A DNA stretch of 64,000 bases from JACVRW01 sp963826165 (GCA_963826165.1 CAWGWC010000024.1:314828-378827); one strand, 5' to 3'. Shown: positions 11,626 through 20,859, numbered from the stretch's first letter. Notes: generated by a model from the sequence alone, not told the origin. Numbers and translations: made by a program.

Positions 11626-13305
11626 TCATGCCGCCGCCAGCAGTTCCTCGGCGTGGCGGCGCGCGGCGCCGTCGGACGAGTCGGCGCCCAGCATTCGCAC
11701 CAGCTCCTGGACCACGCCGTCGCCGTCGAGAGCCTCCACGGTGGTGAGCGCCGCGCGGCCATCGGCCGACTTCTCGATCCTGAAGTGCGTGCCTGCCAGC
11801 GCGGCGATCTGGGGCAGATGGGTGATGCACAGCACCTGACGGCCCTCTGAGAGCGACCGCAGCCGCTCGCCGACGGCCCGGGCGGTCTGGCCGCCCACGC
11901 CGGCGTCGACCTCGTCGAACACGATCGTGCGCGACTCGCCTGCGCCCGCCACCGTCATGAGCGCGAGCATCACCCGCGACAGCTCGCCCCCTGAGGCGGC
12001 ATCGCGGATCGGCGCGGCCGCAACCCCCGGGTTGGGCGCCAGCATGAGCTCGACCCGCTCGGCCCCGGCCGGGCCGATCTCGTCACGCGGCTCGAGACGC
12101 ACCTCGAAGTCCGCGCCCTCCATGGCGAGAGCGGCCAGTTCCGCCCGTACCCGTTTGGCCAGCTTCGGCGCCGCCTTGCCCCGCGTCGCGCCGAGCGACC
12201 CGGCCGCCCGGTCGCGCTCGGCGAGCGCGCGGGCCAGCTCGGCCTCTGCCCGCTCGGTGGCAACCTCGGCCTGCTCGAGCCGGCCACGCTCCTCGCGGCA
12301 TCGATCGGCGTGCGCGAGCACCGCGGCCACGCTCCCTCCGTGCTTGCGTTCCAGCCGGTCGTAGGCCTCGAGCCGCTCCTCGACCTCCTGCAACCGGCCC
12401 GGGTTGGCCTCGAGCGAGTCGGCGTAGCGGCGCAGCTCGGCGCCGAGATCGTCGGCCTCGATGCGCAGCGCGGCCAGGCGCCCCGCCAGGCCGTCGAGCT
12501 CCGGGTCCACGCCGTCGACCCCACCGGTGAGGCGCTCGACCCCGGCCAGGAGCTCGGATACGCCACCCTCGCCCGCCGCCGGCGCAATTGCCTCCGCGCC
12601 GCCTCCGGCAGCCGCCAGCAGAGCGTCGAGGCGGCGGATCCGCTCACGCTCGGTCAGAAGCTCCTGCTTCTCCCCGTCGCTGGGATCCAACGCCTCGATC
12701 TCGTCGATCTCGAAGCTGAGGAGATCGAGGTCGCGGTCGCGCGTGCCCGCCAGCTCGCGCAGCTCGGCGAGCGATCGCTCGAGCTCGCGCGCCCGCGCGT
12801 ACGCGCCGGCCAGCTGCTCGCGCCGCGCCAGGTGGTCGGCCCCGCAGAAGGCGTCGAGCAGGTCGAGCTGGGCCGAGGCCAGGGTGAGCCTGCGGTGCTC
12901 GTGCTGGCCGAAGAACGCGACCAGCCGGCGGCCCAGGGCGGCGAGGTCCCCGGCGGTGGCCGAGCGGCCGCCGATGAAGGCGCGAGTGCGCCCGTTGGAC
13001 CCCACTCGCCGGGCCAGGACCAGCTCCTCGATGTCATCTCCGACGAGCTCGGCCAGATGACGCAGCTCGGGCTCGTCCAGCAGCGAGGGCGGCAGCTCGA
13101 ACACACCCTCGACGTAGGCGTCGCGTGCCCCCGGGCGAACGATCCCCGCGCGCGGCTTGCCCCCGAGCAGGAGGTCGAGCGCGTGTGCCAGGACGGTCTT
13201 GCCGGCCCCGGTCTCGCCCGTGATCGCGGTGAGGCCGGCGCCCGGACGCAGTTCCGCCCGCTCGATCAAGAGGAGGTTCTCTATGCGCAGCTCGAGAAGC
13301 ACCAC
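11626..13305 (-). CDS. recN: DNA repair protein RecN
   Basis: 559 residues from GTG 13305 (a second GTG follows directly). SMC-like ATPase acting in double-strand-break repair. Walker A is GETGAGKTVL near residue 30, a central coiled coil is rich in Arg/Glu/Ala/Leu (about residues 155-370), and the ABC signature (SGGELSRVMLALM) with Walker B (IVFDEVDAGVGG) lies in the C-terminal third. It lies in the tlyA-nadK-recN-pyrG chain, 89 bases after the nadK stop; in mycobacteria the same genes occur in this order. No SOS box is seen directly upstream. Confidence 0.94.
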   Translation of the reverse strand: MVLLELRIENLLLIERAELRPGAGLTAITGETGAGKTVLAHALDLLLGGKPRAGIVRPGARDAYVEGVFELPPSLLDEPELRHLAELVGDDIEELVLARRVGSNGRTRAFIGGRSATAGDLAALGRRLVAFFGQHEHRRLTLASAQLDLLDAFCGADHLARREQLAGAYARARELERSLAELRELAGTRDRDLDLLSFEIDEIEALDPSDGEKQELLTERERIRRLDALLAAAGGGAEAIAPAAGEGGVSELLAGVERLTGGVDGVDPELDGLAGRLAALRIEADDLGAELRRYADSLEANPGRLQEVEERLEAYDRLERKHGGSVAAVLAHADRCREERGRLEQAEVATERAEAELARALAERDRAAGSLGATRGKAAPKLAKRVRAELAALAMEGADFEVRLEPRDEIGPAGAERVELMLAPNPGVAAAPIRDAASGGELSRVMLALMTVAGAGESRTIVFDEVDAGVGGQTARAVGERLRSLSEGRQVLCITHLPQIAALAGTHFRIEKSADGRAALTTVEALDGDGVVQELVRMLGADSSDGAARRHAEELLAAA

Positions 13306-13394
13306 GCAGGTGTACCAGCGCGGGCCGACGGAGCGGGGGCGGTTTGGCCTCCGCCGGCCCGGAGTTTGCGGTCTTGTCACATAGCGGTCGCTTC

Positions 13395-14255
13395 TCAGTA
13401 GGCCAGACGCCCGAACTTGTCGCGCAGGCGGTGGTAGAAGCTCGCGCCGGGCGCCTGGGCCAGCCGCACGCGGTCCTCCTCGAAGCGGACCCGGATTGCC
13501 CCCTCGGGCTCGAGCGTCCACACCGAGCGCCCGTCGGTGGTCACGTCGACCTCGTCCTGCTTCGAACGGTTGGTGACGGCAAGGGTGTCGCCCGGCGCCA
13601 CCACGAGCGAGCGGGCGGTGAGAGTGTGAGGCGCGATGAACGAGACCACGAAGCCCTCCACCCCCCAGGCCAGGACCGGCCCGCCGTTGGCCAGGTTGTA
13701 GCCCGTCGAGCCGGCCGGAGTGGAGACCACCAGACCGTCGCAGCGCACCGCGCCGAGCTGCTCACCCTCCACCGAATAGGCCAGCTCGGCCACCCGGCCG
13801 TCGGGGCGCCGGTGAAACGAGACGTCGTTGACCGCCAGCCGGTCGCCCTCGGGCGTCTCCGCAAGCAGCCCCGGCAGCGGCATCACGTCGAACTCGCCGG
13901 CCAGCGCGCGCGGCATGCCCTCCTCGAGGTCCGTCGGCTCGACGGTGGCCAGGAACCCGATCGCCCCGAAGTTGACGGCGAACACGGGCACGCCGGTGCC
14001 GGCGAAGCGACGCAGCACCGAGAGGATCGTGCCGTCGCCACCGAGCACGAGCGCGAGGTCGGCGCTGGCGGCCGGGTCCTCGGCCACGGTGGCGCCCTCC
14101 GCGGCTCCGAGCCCGTGCTTCTCGGCCTCATCCGGGCCCAGCACGACCTCCACGCCCGCCGCGCCCGCCAACTCGAGCACCCGGCGCAGAGCGGCGCCGG
14201 TCTCGTCCACGCGCTGGTGGCTGTAGACCGCGATCGCGGTCGGGGCGGCGCTCAC
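13395..14255 (-). CDS. nadK: NAD kinase
   Basis: 286 residues. Phosphorylates NAD to NADP. The family motifs are visible: GGDGTILSVLRR (phosphate-binding GGDGT), the conserved LAVNDVSFHR (NE/D region) and the glycine-rich STPAGSTGYNLANGGPVL substrate loop. It overlaps tlyA by 4 bases (14252-14255) and precedes recN. Cytosolic. Confidence 0.95.
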   Translation of the reverse strand: MSAAPTAIAVYSHQRVDETGAALRRVLELAGAAGVEVVLGPDEAEKHGLGAAEGATVAEDPAASADLALVLGGDGTILSVLRRFAGTGVPVFAVNFGAIGFLATVEPTDLEEGMPRALAGEFDVMPLPGLLAETPEGDRLAVNDVSFHRRPDGRVAELAYSVEGEQLGAVRCDGLVVSTPAGSTGYNLANGGPVLAWGVEGFVVSFIAPHTLTARSLVVAPGDTLAVTNRSKQDEVDVTTDGRSVWTLEPEGAIRVRFEEDRVRLAQAPGASFYHRLRDKFGRLAY

Positions 14256-15040
14256 GGCTCCGCCCGGCGCGCCGCATCGCCCAGGTCGGCCACATCGCCG
14301 GCCCGGCCCGCCTCCGCCAGCCAGACGAAGCTCTCGCGATTGCCGGCGGGTCCCGGCAGCCCCGAAGAGGCGAACCCGAGTACGGACACGCCGAGCTCCG
14401 ACCGAGCCTGCTCGCCCACCGCCACCAGCGTGCCACGCCGGTCGTCGGCCGAGCGCACCACGCCGCCCTTGCCCACGCCATCGCGCCCGACCTCGAACTG
14501 GGGCTTGACGAGCGCCAGGCAGTCGAAGCGGTGTGCGGCGCAGGCGAGCACGGCGGGCAGCACCTTGCCCAGCGAGATGAAGGAGACGTCGGCCACGATC
14601 AGGTCGGGCGCGTAGGGCAGGACGTCCGCGGTCAGCGAGCGCGCGTTGCAGCGCTCGACCACGGTCACGCGAGGATCGTTGCGCAGGCGCCAGTCCAGCT
14701 CTCCGTAGGCCACGTCGAGCGCTACCACCGCGGCGGCTTCCCGCTGGAGCAGGCAGTCGGTGAAGCCTCCGGTCGACGCGCCCACGTCGAGGGCGAGGCG
14801 GCCCGCCGGATCTACCCCGAACGCCTCCAGCGCGTTGCTCAGCTTGATACCCCCGCGGGAGACGAACGGCGGGTGCGCGGTGACCGCCAGCTCGGCGTCC
14901 TCGGCCACCATGTGCCCCGGCTTGCGCGCCGGCTGCCCGCCGACCCGCACGTCGCCGGCGATCACCGCGGCCGCCGCGCGCGAGCGCGTCTCGAACAGCC
15001 CGCGCTCGGCCAGGAGAGTGTCAAGCCGCCGCTTCGGCAC
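14252..15040 (-). CDS. tlyA: TlyA family rRNA 2'-O-methyltransferase (S4 + FtsJ-like domains)
   Basis: 262 residues. In mycobacteria TlyA methylates 16S and 23S rRNA and sets capreomycin sensitivity. The N-terminal S4 RNA-binding domain (RLDTLLAERGLFETRSRAAA ... GDVRVGGQPARKPG) covers residues 4-60. The methyltransferase domain has the SAM loop LDVGASTGGFTDCLL and conserved KPQFEVGRD. First gene of the tlyA-nadK-recN-pyrG chain; the 75-base gap to the divergent membrane gene should hold its promoter. A haemolysin function sometimes annotated for the family is not supported here. Confidence 0.92.
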   Translation of the reverse strand: MPKRRLDTLLAERGLFETRSRAAAAVIAGDVRVGGQPARKPGHMVAEDAELAVTAHPPFVSRGGIKLSNALEAFGVDPAGRLALDVGASTGGFTDCLLQREAAAVVALDVAYGELDWRLRNDPRVTVVERCNARSLTADVLPYAPDLIVADVSFISLGKVLPAVLACAAHRFDCLALVKPQFEVGRDGVGKGGVVRSADDRRGTLVAVGEQARSELGVSVLGFASSGLPGPAGNRESFVWLAEAGRAGDVADLGDAARRAEP

Positions 15041-15115
15041 GCGTGCAATCTACCCCTGAAGCCTCTGTGACCGACATCACACAAGCGCGACCTACCGAGC
15101 GTAACCTCGAAGTCG

Positions 15116-15478
15116 ATGACGCTGTTGAGACTCATCTCGCCCGCTTTCCGAGCCGGCCTGCTGATGGTCGCCGGGAGCGGCTTGATCGCCGCGCCCGTGC
15201 TCCTTCAGCTGGACATCGCCGCGATCATCACGGGCACCGTGGTGGGTGCGCTGTCCATCGCGCTGGGTCTAGCGGGCACCGAGGCCGAGGGCCGCGGGAC
15301 GCTTCCGGTCTCGGCTCAGGCGGTGTACGACCGCGGCCTGGGGGTCGGGCTCCTGGTCCTGGCGGCGATCTTCGGCCTGGCCGACCAGCCCGAAGCCCTG
15401 GCCGTGTTCGCGGTGGCGGGTGTCGGAGCGCTCGTGGTCACCTCGATCACCCGCTACAGCGCGAGTCCCGCTCAATAA
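15116..15478 (+). CDS. Small integral membrane protein, function unknown
   Basis: 120 residues with about four hydrophobic segments (approximately residues 12-27, 31-50, 74-90 and 94-110) separated by short loops, the main one being EAEGRGTLPVSAQAVYDRG. No recognised motif. Transcribed divergently from tlyA and followed by a hairpin at 15528-15551. The hydrophobic pattern and consistent high-GC codon use suggest a real gene. Confidence 0.65.
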   Translation: MTLLRLISPAFRAGLLMVAGSGLIAAPVLLQLDIAAIITGTVVGALSIALGLAGTEAEGRGTLPVSAQAVYDRGLGVGLLVLAAIFGLADQPEALAVFAVAGVGALVVTSITRYSASPAQ

Positions 15479-15527
15479 CTTCCTCTCAACGACGCATCAC
15501 ACATAGCATCACTCCTCCCTCAGTGGA

Positions 15528-15551
15528 ACGGCCCCGCGAAAGCGGGGTCGT
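15528..15551 (+). terminator. Hairpin terminator downstream of the small membrane protein gene
   Basis: A 10-bp stem (ACGGCCCCGC/GCGGGGTCGT with one G-T pair) capped by a GAAA tetraloop and followed by TTTCC. Lies about 50 bases after the membrane gene stop and just before the OsmC gene. Confidence 0.6.
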
Positions 15552-15584
15552 TTCCGTTGGAGGGCGCTTCGTAGACTCACTCGA

Positions 15585-16052
15585 ATGGCCATCCACCGCT
15601 ACGAAGCCCAGGTCCACTGGAGCGGCTCCACGGGAGCCGGCTGGGACCACTACGACCGCGCCCACAGCGTCACCGCCCCGCCCGCCGACCCGGTGTTGAC
15701 GGTGACCACCGGAGAGGCCAAGGGCGACCCCGCCCAGCTCAACCCCGAGCAGCTCCTGGTCATGGCCGCATCGTCCTGCCAGATGCTCATGTTCCTGCAC
15801 CTGGCGGCGAAGGCCAGGATCGACGTGGTCGAGTACTCCGACGACGCGGAGGGCCTGATGCCGCTCGACCAGCAGCCGGTCCGAATCGCGGAAATCACCC
15901 TCCGGCCACGCATCCTGCTCGCCTCGGAGGCGACCGACGAGCGCGTTCGCAAGCTGGTGGAGCTGGCGCATGATGAGTGCTTCATCGCCAACAGCCTCAA
16001 CAGCGAGATGCGCATCGAGCCGACCATCGAGCGAGCGCAGGTGCGGGCGTGA
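15585..16052 (+). CDS. OsmC family peroxiredoxin-like protein
   Basis: 155 residues. OsmC/Ohr proteins reduce organic peroxides through two cysteines. The first is visible in the helix NPEQLLVMAASSCQMLMF and the second in LAHDECFIANSLN near the C-terminus, so both catalytic positions are kept. N-terminal beta strands HRYEAQVHWSG fit the fold. Its stop overlaps the start of the downstream M42 peptidase (GTGA), forming a two-gene unit. Subgroup (OsmC, Ohr or YhfA-like) is uncertain. Confidence 0.85.
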   Translation: MAIHRYEAQVHWSGSTGAGWDHYDRAHSVTAPPADPVLTVTTGEAKGDPAQLNPEQLLVMAASSCQMLMFLHLAAKARIDVVEYSDDAEGLMPLDQQPVRIAEITLRPRILLASEATDERVRKLVELAHDECFIANSLNSEMRIEPTIERAQVRA

Positions 16053-17113
16053 GCGGCGTTCCCGAGCTGCTCGACCGGCTGCTGCGCACGCCGGGCGCAC
16101 CCGGCCAGGAGGCGGCGCCGGTGGCGGTCTGGCGCGAAGCGGCGGAGGGCTTCGCCGACAGCGTCAGCGTCGATCCGATGGGCACCCCGGTGGCGCGAGT
16201 CGACGGCCGCGGCGAGAGCCCGCTGATGGCCGTGGTGGGTCACATCGACGAGATCGCCGTCCTCATCAGCCACGTGAGCAAGGAGGGCATGCTCAAGGTC
16301 GTGTCCTCGGGCGGCTGGGACCCGCAGATCCTCGTCGGCCAGCGCGTGGAGGTGCTCAGCGCCGGCGGGCCGGTCCCCGGCGTGGTGGGCCGTAAGCCGA
16401 TCCACCTGCTCGAGCAGGAGGAGCGAAAGAAGGCGGTCCAGCTCAAGGATCTGCACGTGGACATCGGCGTGAGGGACGCCGACGAGGCGCGCGAGCTCGT
16501 GCGCGAGGGCGATCCGATCGTCATCGCGGCCGAACCGGTGGAGCTGCCCAACGGCCGGCTGGCGTCACGGGCCCTGGACAATCGGCTCGGGGTCTACGTG
16601 GCCCTCGAGAGCGCGCGCCGGGTGGCCGACGCCGGCGGCGGCGCCGGTCCGATCGCCGCCGTGGCCGCCGTCCAGGAGGAGATCGGCACACACGGAGCCG
16701 GCGCGATGGCCTACGCGCTGCGCCCGGACGTGGCCATCGTGGTCGACGTGACCCACGCCACCGACGCCCCCGGAGTCGAGGCCGGCGAGCTCGGCGAGCA
16801 CGGGCTCGGCGACGGCCCCGTGCTCACCCGCGGCGCGATCGTGAACGCCAAGGTCAACCGCCTGCTCGACGAGGCGGCCGAGGCCGAGGAGATCGCGATC
16901 ACCACCGAGGTCTCGGGCCGGGCCACCCACACCGACGCCGACTCGGTGCACCTGAGCCGCGCGGGCATTCCCACGGCCATCCTCTCGATTCCGCTCCGCT
17001 ACATGCACTCGGCGGTCGAGGTGGTGGAGCTGGCCGACGTGGAGGCGGCCATCTCCGTCATCGCCGCGTTCGCCCTGAGGCTCGAGTCCGACACGAGCTT
17101 CGCGCGCTGGTGA
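16049..17113 (+). CDS. M42 family metallopeptidase (glutamyl aminopeptidase/endoglucanase M type)
   Basis: 354 residues from GTG 16049. Co-catalytic two-metal aminopeptidase, usually a cytosolic tetrahedral dodecamer trimming peptides. Metal ligands are visible in order: VVGHIDEIAV (His), SRALDNRLGV (Asp), VQEEIGTHGA (Glu pair), VVDVTHATD (Asp) and RYMHSAVEVV (His). Translationally coupled to the OsmC gene. Its last 56 bases overlap the convergent hypothetical gene on the other strand. Confidence 0.88.
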   Translation: MSGVPELLDRLLRTPGAPGQEAAPVAVWREAAEGFADSVSVDPMGTPVARVDGRGESPLMAVVGHIDEIAVLISHVSKEGMLKVVSSGGWDPQILVGQRVEVLSAGGPVPGVVGRKPIHLLEQEERKKAVQLKDLHVDIGVRDADEARELVREGDPIVIAAEPVELPNGRLASRALDNRLGVYVALESARRVADAGGGAGPIAAVAAVQEEIGTHGAGAMAYALRPDVAIVVDVTHATDAPGVEAGELGEHGLGDGPVLTRGAIVNAKVNRLLDEAAEAEEIAITTEVSGRATHTDADSVHLSRAGIPTAILSIPLRYMHSAVEVVELADVEAAISVIAAFALRLESDTSFARW

Positions 17114-17402
17114 GGTCGAGCGCCGCGCGGAGGTCCGCGACGGTGCGATCGCCGATGGCGCCCAGCAGCGCGGCTGACTGCGCCAGCGTTCGCGGCCCGG
17201 CGGCCTCCGCCGCAGGCGCAACGGTGCCGCTCAACATCTCGATGAGGACTTCGCCGGTGGACTCGCCCGGGAAGGCATCCGGAGGGAGGTCCTCGAGCAG
17301 CCCGCCGATCAGGTCGGTGAGCATCAGCCCGGTGCGCAGCAGCTGCTCGACGTAGGCGCGGACGTCCTCGTGCGTGACGGGGCCCGCGGGGTAGGAGTCC
17401 AT
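17058..17402 (-). CDS. Conserved-looking hypothetical protein
   Basis: 114 residues, mainly helical and acidic in the first 70 residues (THEDVRAYVEQLLRTGLML ... LLEDLPPDAFPG), then a short Ala-rich helix and an Arg-rich tail. I do not recognise a named family. The start is an ATG at 17402. The C-terminal 18 codons overlap the M42 gene on the other strand, which may explain the odd basic tail. No partner is suggested by context. Confidence 0.55.
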   Translation of the reverse strand: MDSYPAGPVTHEDVRAYVEQLLRTGLMLTDLIGGLLEDLPPDAFPGESTGEVLIEMLSGTVAPAAEAAGPRTLAQSAALLGAIGDRTVADLRAALDLTSARSSCRTRASGRTRR

Positions 17403-17460
17403 GCCCCCTTGAGCCGCGAACCCGAGTTGTTCGCCCCCTCCCCAACCGGAAGATCGGGCC

Positions 17461-19404
17461 CTAGGCCAGCGAGGGCTCGAGCACGGCCTGCGCGACGCGG
17501 TCGGCCACGGCCTCGGGGGTGAGGCCCACCTCTTCGCGCAGCAGCGCCGGCTTGCCGTGGGTCACGTAGCGGTCGGGCAGCCCGATGCGCAGCAGGCGAG
17601 CCCGGCCCATCAGGTCGTGGTCGGCCAGGTGCTCGGCCACGCCGGAGCCGAAGCCGCCGGCCAACACGTTCTCCTCCACGGTCACGACCAGGTCGTGCTC
17701 GGACACCAGTTCGGCGATCAGCTCGCCGTCGAGTGGCTTGGCGAAGCGCGCGTCGGCCACGGTGGCCTCCACCCCGCGCTGCTCGTCGAGCAGGTCGGCG
17801 GCGCCGAGGGCCACGCTGACCCCGTAGCCATAGCCGAGGAAGGCCACGCGTCCGCCCTCGCGGAGGATCTCGCCCCGGCCGATGGCGATCGGCTCCGGCG
17901 CCGCCGGGAGCGCAACGCCCTCCCCCTCGCCGCGCGGATAGCGCAGCGCCACGGGGCCATCGTCGTAGAGCAGCGCGGTGCGCAGCATGTTCACGAGCAT
18001 GGCCTCGTCGCGGGGCGCCATCTGCACCAGGTTGGGCAGGCAGCGGAGGTACGAGATGTCGAAGACCCCGTGATGGGTCGGGCCATCGTCACCCACCAGG
18101 CCGGCGCGGTCCATGGCGAAGACGACGTTCAGGCTCTGCAGGCAGACGTCGTGGACGATCTGGTCGTAGCCGCGCTGCAGGAAGGTCGAGTAGATGGCGG
18201 CCACCGGCTTGGCTCCCTCGAGCGCGAGCCCGGCGGCGAACAGGACCGCGTGCTGCTCGGCGATGCCCACGTCGTAGTAGCGCTCGGGTATGGCCTTCTG
18301 AAGCAGGTTCAGGCCCGTTCCTGAGTTCATGGCGGCGGTGATGCCCACCACCCGCTCGTCCCGGCGGGCCTCCTCGACGAGCGCCTCGCCGAACACCTTC
18401 GTGTACTGGGGCGCAGGTGCGGGCGCGGCCGGGGCGCCGTTGGCCTTCTTCTTCGGCGCCGCGGCGCGGTTGAGGATCGAGCCGGGCTTGGCGGCGTGCC
18501 ACTGCTCCATGCCCTCGAGCCCGCCCTCCTCGGCCGGGATGAATCCCTTGCCCTTGACGGTCTTGCAGTGCACGACCACGGGGCGGTCGGCCTCGAGCGC
18601 CTCGCCGATGGCCTGGCGCAGCGCCTTCACGTCGTGGCCGTCGATCACGCCGACGTAGGCCAGATCGAGCTCCTCGAAGAAGAGCCCGGGCGCCCAGTAG
18701 GCCTTCAGCGACTCCTTGAGGATCGGGCCCAGCCGCTCGATCGTCGTGCCGATGCCGGCGGGCAGCTTGGTGAGCGTCTCCTCGGCGTCCTCGCGTGCGT
18801 GGTACAGCTTGGGATTGAGGCGCATGCGGGTGAACAGGCGCGACAGCGCACCGACGTTGGGCGCGATCGACATCCCGTTGTCGTTGACCACGATCACGAT
18901 CGGCGCGTCCATTCCGCCGGCGTTGAGCAGGGCCTCGAAGGAGACGCCTCCGGTGAGCGCGCCATCCCCGATCACGGCCACCACGCGCCCGTCCTCGGCG
19001 ATGCCGCGGCGCATCGCCTCCTTGATGCCCACCGCGTAGGACACCGACGTGGAGGCGTGCCCGGCTCCCATGACGTCGTGCTCGGATTCGTGGATCGCGC
19101 AGAACGGAGCCAGCCCGCCGTACTTGCGGATCGTGTCGAGCTCGTCGCGCCGCCCGGTGAGCACCTTGTGCGGGTAGGCCTGATGGCCGACGTCCCACAG
19201 CACCTTGTCCCGGGGCGAGTCGAGCAGCGAGTGAACGGCCACGGCGATCTCGCAGGCGCCCAGGTTCGCGCCGAAGTGACCGCCGATCTCGCCGATGGTG
19301 TCGATGATGAGCTCGCGCACCTCCTGCGCGACCTGCGCGAGCTGCTCGTCGCTGAGGCCCTTCAGGTCCGCCGGACCGTCGATCTGTTCGAGGAGGTTTG
19401 TCAT
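17461..19404 (-). CDS. dxs: 1-deoxy-D-xylulose-5-phosphate synthase
   Basis: 647 residues. Thiamine-diphosphate enzyme condensing pyruvate and glyceraldehyde-3-phosphate, first step of the MEP isoprenoid pathway. The ThDP-binding GDGALTGGVSFEALLNAG segment (about residue 145), the GHQAYPHKVLTGRRD region, and the second domain's DRAGLVGDDGPTHHGVFD are all present. A low-complexity linker (KKKANGAPAAPAPAPQ) joins the two halves. The start overlaps the stop of the prenyl synthase by 4 bases (ATGA), linking precursor supply to chain elongation in one transcript. Confidence 0.96.
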   Translation of the reverse strand: MTNLLEQIDGPADLKGLSDEQLAQVAQEVRELIIDTIGEIGGHFGANLGACEIAVAVHSLLDSPRDKVLWDVGHQAYPHKVLTGRRDELDTIRKYGGLAPFCAIHESEHDVMGAGHASTSVSYAVGIKEAMRRGIAEDGRVVAVIGDGALTGGVSFEALLNAGGMDAPIVIVVNDNGMSIAPNVGALSRLFTRMRLNPKLYHAREDAEETLTKLPAGIGTTIERLGPILKESLKAYWAPGLFFEELDLAYVGVIDGHDVKALRQAIGEALEADRPVVVHCKTVKGKGFIPAEEGGLEGMEQWHAAKPGSILNRAAAPKKKANGAPAAPAPAPQYTKVFGEALVEEARRDERVVGITAAMNSGTGLNLLQKAIPERYYDVGIAEQHAVLFAAGLALEGAKPVAAIYSTFLQRGYDQIVHDVCLQSLNVVFAMDRAGLVGDDGPTHHGVFDISYLRCLPNLVQMAPRDEAMLVNMLRTALLYDDGPVALRYPRGEGEGVALPAAPEPIAIGRGEILREGGRVAFLGYGYGVSVALGAADLLDEQRGVEATVADARFAKPLDGELIAELVSEHDLVVTVEENVLAGGFGSGVAEHLADHDLMGRARLLRIGLPDRYVTHGKPALLREEVGLTPEAVADRVAQAVLEPSLA

Positions 19405-20279
19405 GCGCTGCGGGTGAGCACGTAGTCGGCGATGCTGCCGAGGCGCTCGGTGTGGCCCGAAGCCTCCGCGAGCGCCTTCCGCGCCTTCGCGTGCGACTCG
19501 CGAGCGAGCTCCTGTGCCCGCTCGATCCCGTACTCGCTCACGTAGGTGGCCTTTCCATGACGTTCGTCGGAGCCCTGTGGCTTGCCGAGCTCTGTCTCGT
19601 CGCCGGTCACGTCGAGGATGTCGTCGACGATCTGGAAGACGACGCCGAGCTCGGCAGCAAAGCGCCGGTAGGGAAGTGTGGCAGGTCCCTGAACGCCTTC
19701 GAGCGCGAGCACCGAGGTGACCGAGGCGCCGATCAGGGCTCCGGTCTTCAGCTCGTGCAGGTGGCGCAGGGGCACGTCGGCCGAGCGCGCGACGTCCAGG
19801 TACTGGCCGCCCACCATTCCCTCGACTCCCGCCGCGGTCACCACCTCGCGCACGGCAGCGAGCAGGTGAGCCGGCTCCCCGGCCTGGCGCGACAGCATCA
19901 GGCGCAGGGCCTCGGCGAACAGCCCGTCCCCGGCGAGGATGGCCACGTCCTCGCCGAAGGCCACGTGGCAGGTGGGCTTGCCCCGCCGCAGCTCGTCGTC
20001 GTCCATGGCGGGAAGATCGTCGTGGATGAGCGAGTAGGTGTGGATCATCTCGAGCGCGGCCGCGAACGGGAGCACCTCGTCGGCCGGGCGTCCGAGCGCC
20101 TCGGCGGTGGCCAGCGCGAGCACCGGGCGAATGCGCTTGCCCCCGGCCAGCAGCGAGTAGCGCATCGCCTCCCCCAGCCCAGCCGTGCCGGGCTCGGCGG
20201 CAAAGCGGAGGTCCTCGAGGTAGGCGTCGACCCGGCGCTGAAGCTCGACCGGATAGGCGCCGGCCTCCACCGAGCTCAC
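19401..20279 (-). CDS. Polyprenyl synthetase family protein (FPP/GGPP synthase type)
   Basis: 292 residues from GTG 20279. Trans-prenyltransferase elongating DMAPP/FPP with IPP. The first Asp-rich motif is HDDLPAMDDDELRRGKPT (long DDx4D form, typical of bacterial FPP/GGPP synthases); the second is FQIVDDILDVTGD. GGKRIRP, the IPP-binding loop, is present near the N-terminus. Product length cannot be fixed from sequence. It overlaps both neighbours by 4 bases (xseB-like upstream, dxs downstream), so nusB, xseB-like, this gene and dxs form one operon. Confidence 0.92.
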   Translation of the reverse strand: MSSVEAGAYPVELQRRVDAYLEDLRFAAEPGTAGLGEAMRYSLLAGGKRIRPVLALATAEALGRPADEVLPFAAALEMIHTYSLIHDDLPAMDDDELRRGKPTCHVAFGEDVAILAGDGLFAEALRLMLSRQAGEPAHLLAAVREVVTAAGVEGMVGGQYLDVARSADVPLRHLHELKTGALIGASVTSVLALEGVQGPATLPYRRFAAELGVVFQIVDDILDVTGDETELGKPQGSDERHGKATYVSEYGIERAQELARESHAKARKALAEASGHTERLGSIADYVLTRSA

Positions 20280-20476
20280 AGCAGCCGCTCCTGCCCCTCT
20301 ACCTCGCTCGCACCGCGGGCACGCACGTCGATCTCCGAGCCGAGCTGAGCGGCCAGCTCCGCGCAACGCTCCACCAGCGTCGCCGCCTCGTCGGAGCCGA
20401 GCTCGCCCGAGCGCAGCCTGTCGGCGACCGCGGCGAGCTCGTCGGTCAGTCGCCTGACGGCGTCGGGCTCGCTCAC
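20276..20476 (-). CDS. xseB: Exodeoxyribonuclease VII small subunit-like protein
   Basis: 66 residues from GTG 20476. Pattern DELAAVADRLRSGELGSDEA followed by a second helix (TLVERCAELAAQL) matches the two-helix hairpin of XseB (consensus LE..v..LE.GeL.leeal.l.eeg). It overlaps nusB and the prenyl synthase by 4 bases each (GTGA). The gene order nusB-xseA-xseB-ispA-dxs is common elsewhere, but here no xseA lies between nusB and this gene, so the large subunit must be elsewhere or absent. The identification is by pattern and position only. Confidence 0.6.
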   Translation of the reverse strand: MSEPDAVRRLTDELAAVADRLRSGELGSDEAATLVERCAELAAQLGSEIDVRARGASEVEGQERLL

Positions 20477-20859
20477 TGGTGCGCCGCCTCCTCGCGCTGC
20501 ACGGCGCCCAGGATCCCGTTGACGAAGCCCGGGGCGTCCGTCGAGCACAGCTCCTTGGCCGTCTCCACCGCCTCGTCGATGGCCACCTCCGGCGGGATGT
20601 CGGCCCGGCTGCGCAGCTCGTACAGGGCGACCCTGAGGATGTTGCGCTCGAGCGGGGCGATCCGGTCGAGCGACCAGCCCTCGGCGAAGCGGCTGATCAG
20701 GGTGTCGAGCTCGTCCCTCTCGGCCACCACTCCGTCGACGAGCTCGCGGGTGAACGGCGTGGCGTCGCGGTCGACCAGGCCGGCGGCGGGACGGCCGGTC
20801 ACGTCCTCCTGGTAGAGGGCGAAGACGGCGGCGCGGCGCTGGTCGGTGCGGCGGGTCAC
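20473..20859 (-). CDS. nusB: Transcription antitermination factor NusB
   Basis: 128 residues. Binds boxA RNA with NusE (S10) in antitermination of rRNA transcription. Typical motifs: RRAAVFALYQED near the N-terminus, WSLDRIAPLERNILRVALYEL in the middle (conserved R and ER), PPEVAIDEAVETAKELC and FVNGILGAV at the end. The GTG start directly abuts the efp stop (TAG-GTG), as in many bacteria. Confidence 0.94.
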   Translation of the reverse strand: MTRRTDQRRAAVFALYQEDVTGRPAAGLVDRDATPFTRELVDGVVAERDELDTLISRFAEGWSLDRIAPLERNILRVALYELRSRADIPPEVAIDEAVETAKELCSTDAPGFVNGILGAVQREEAAHQ

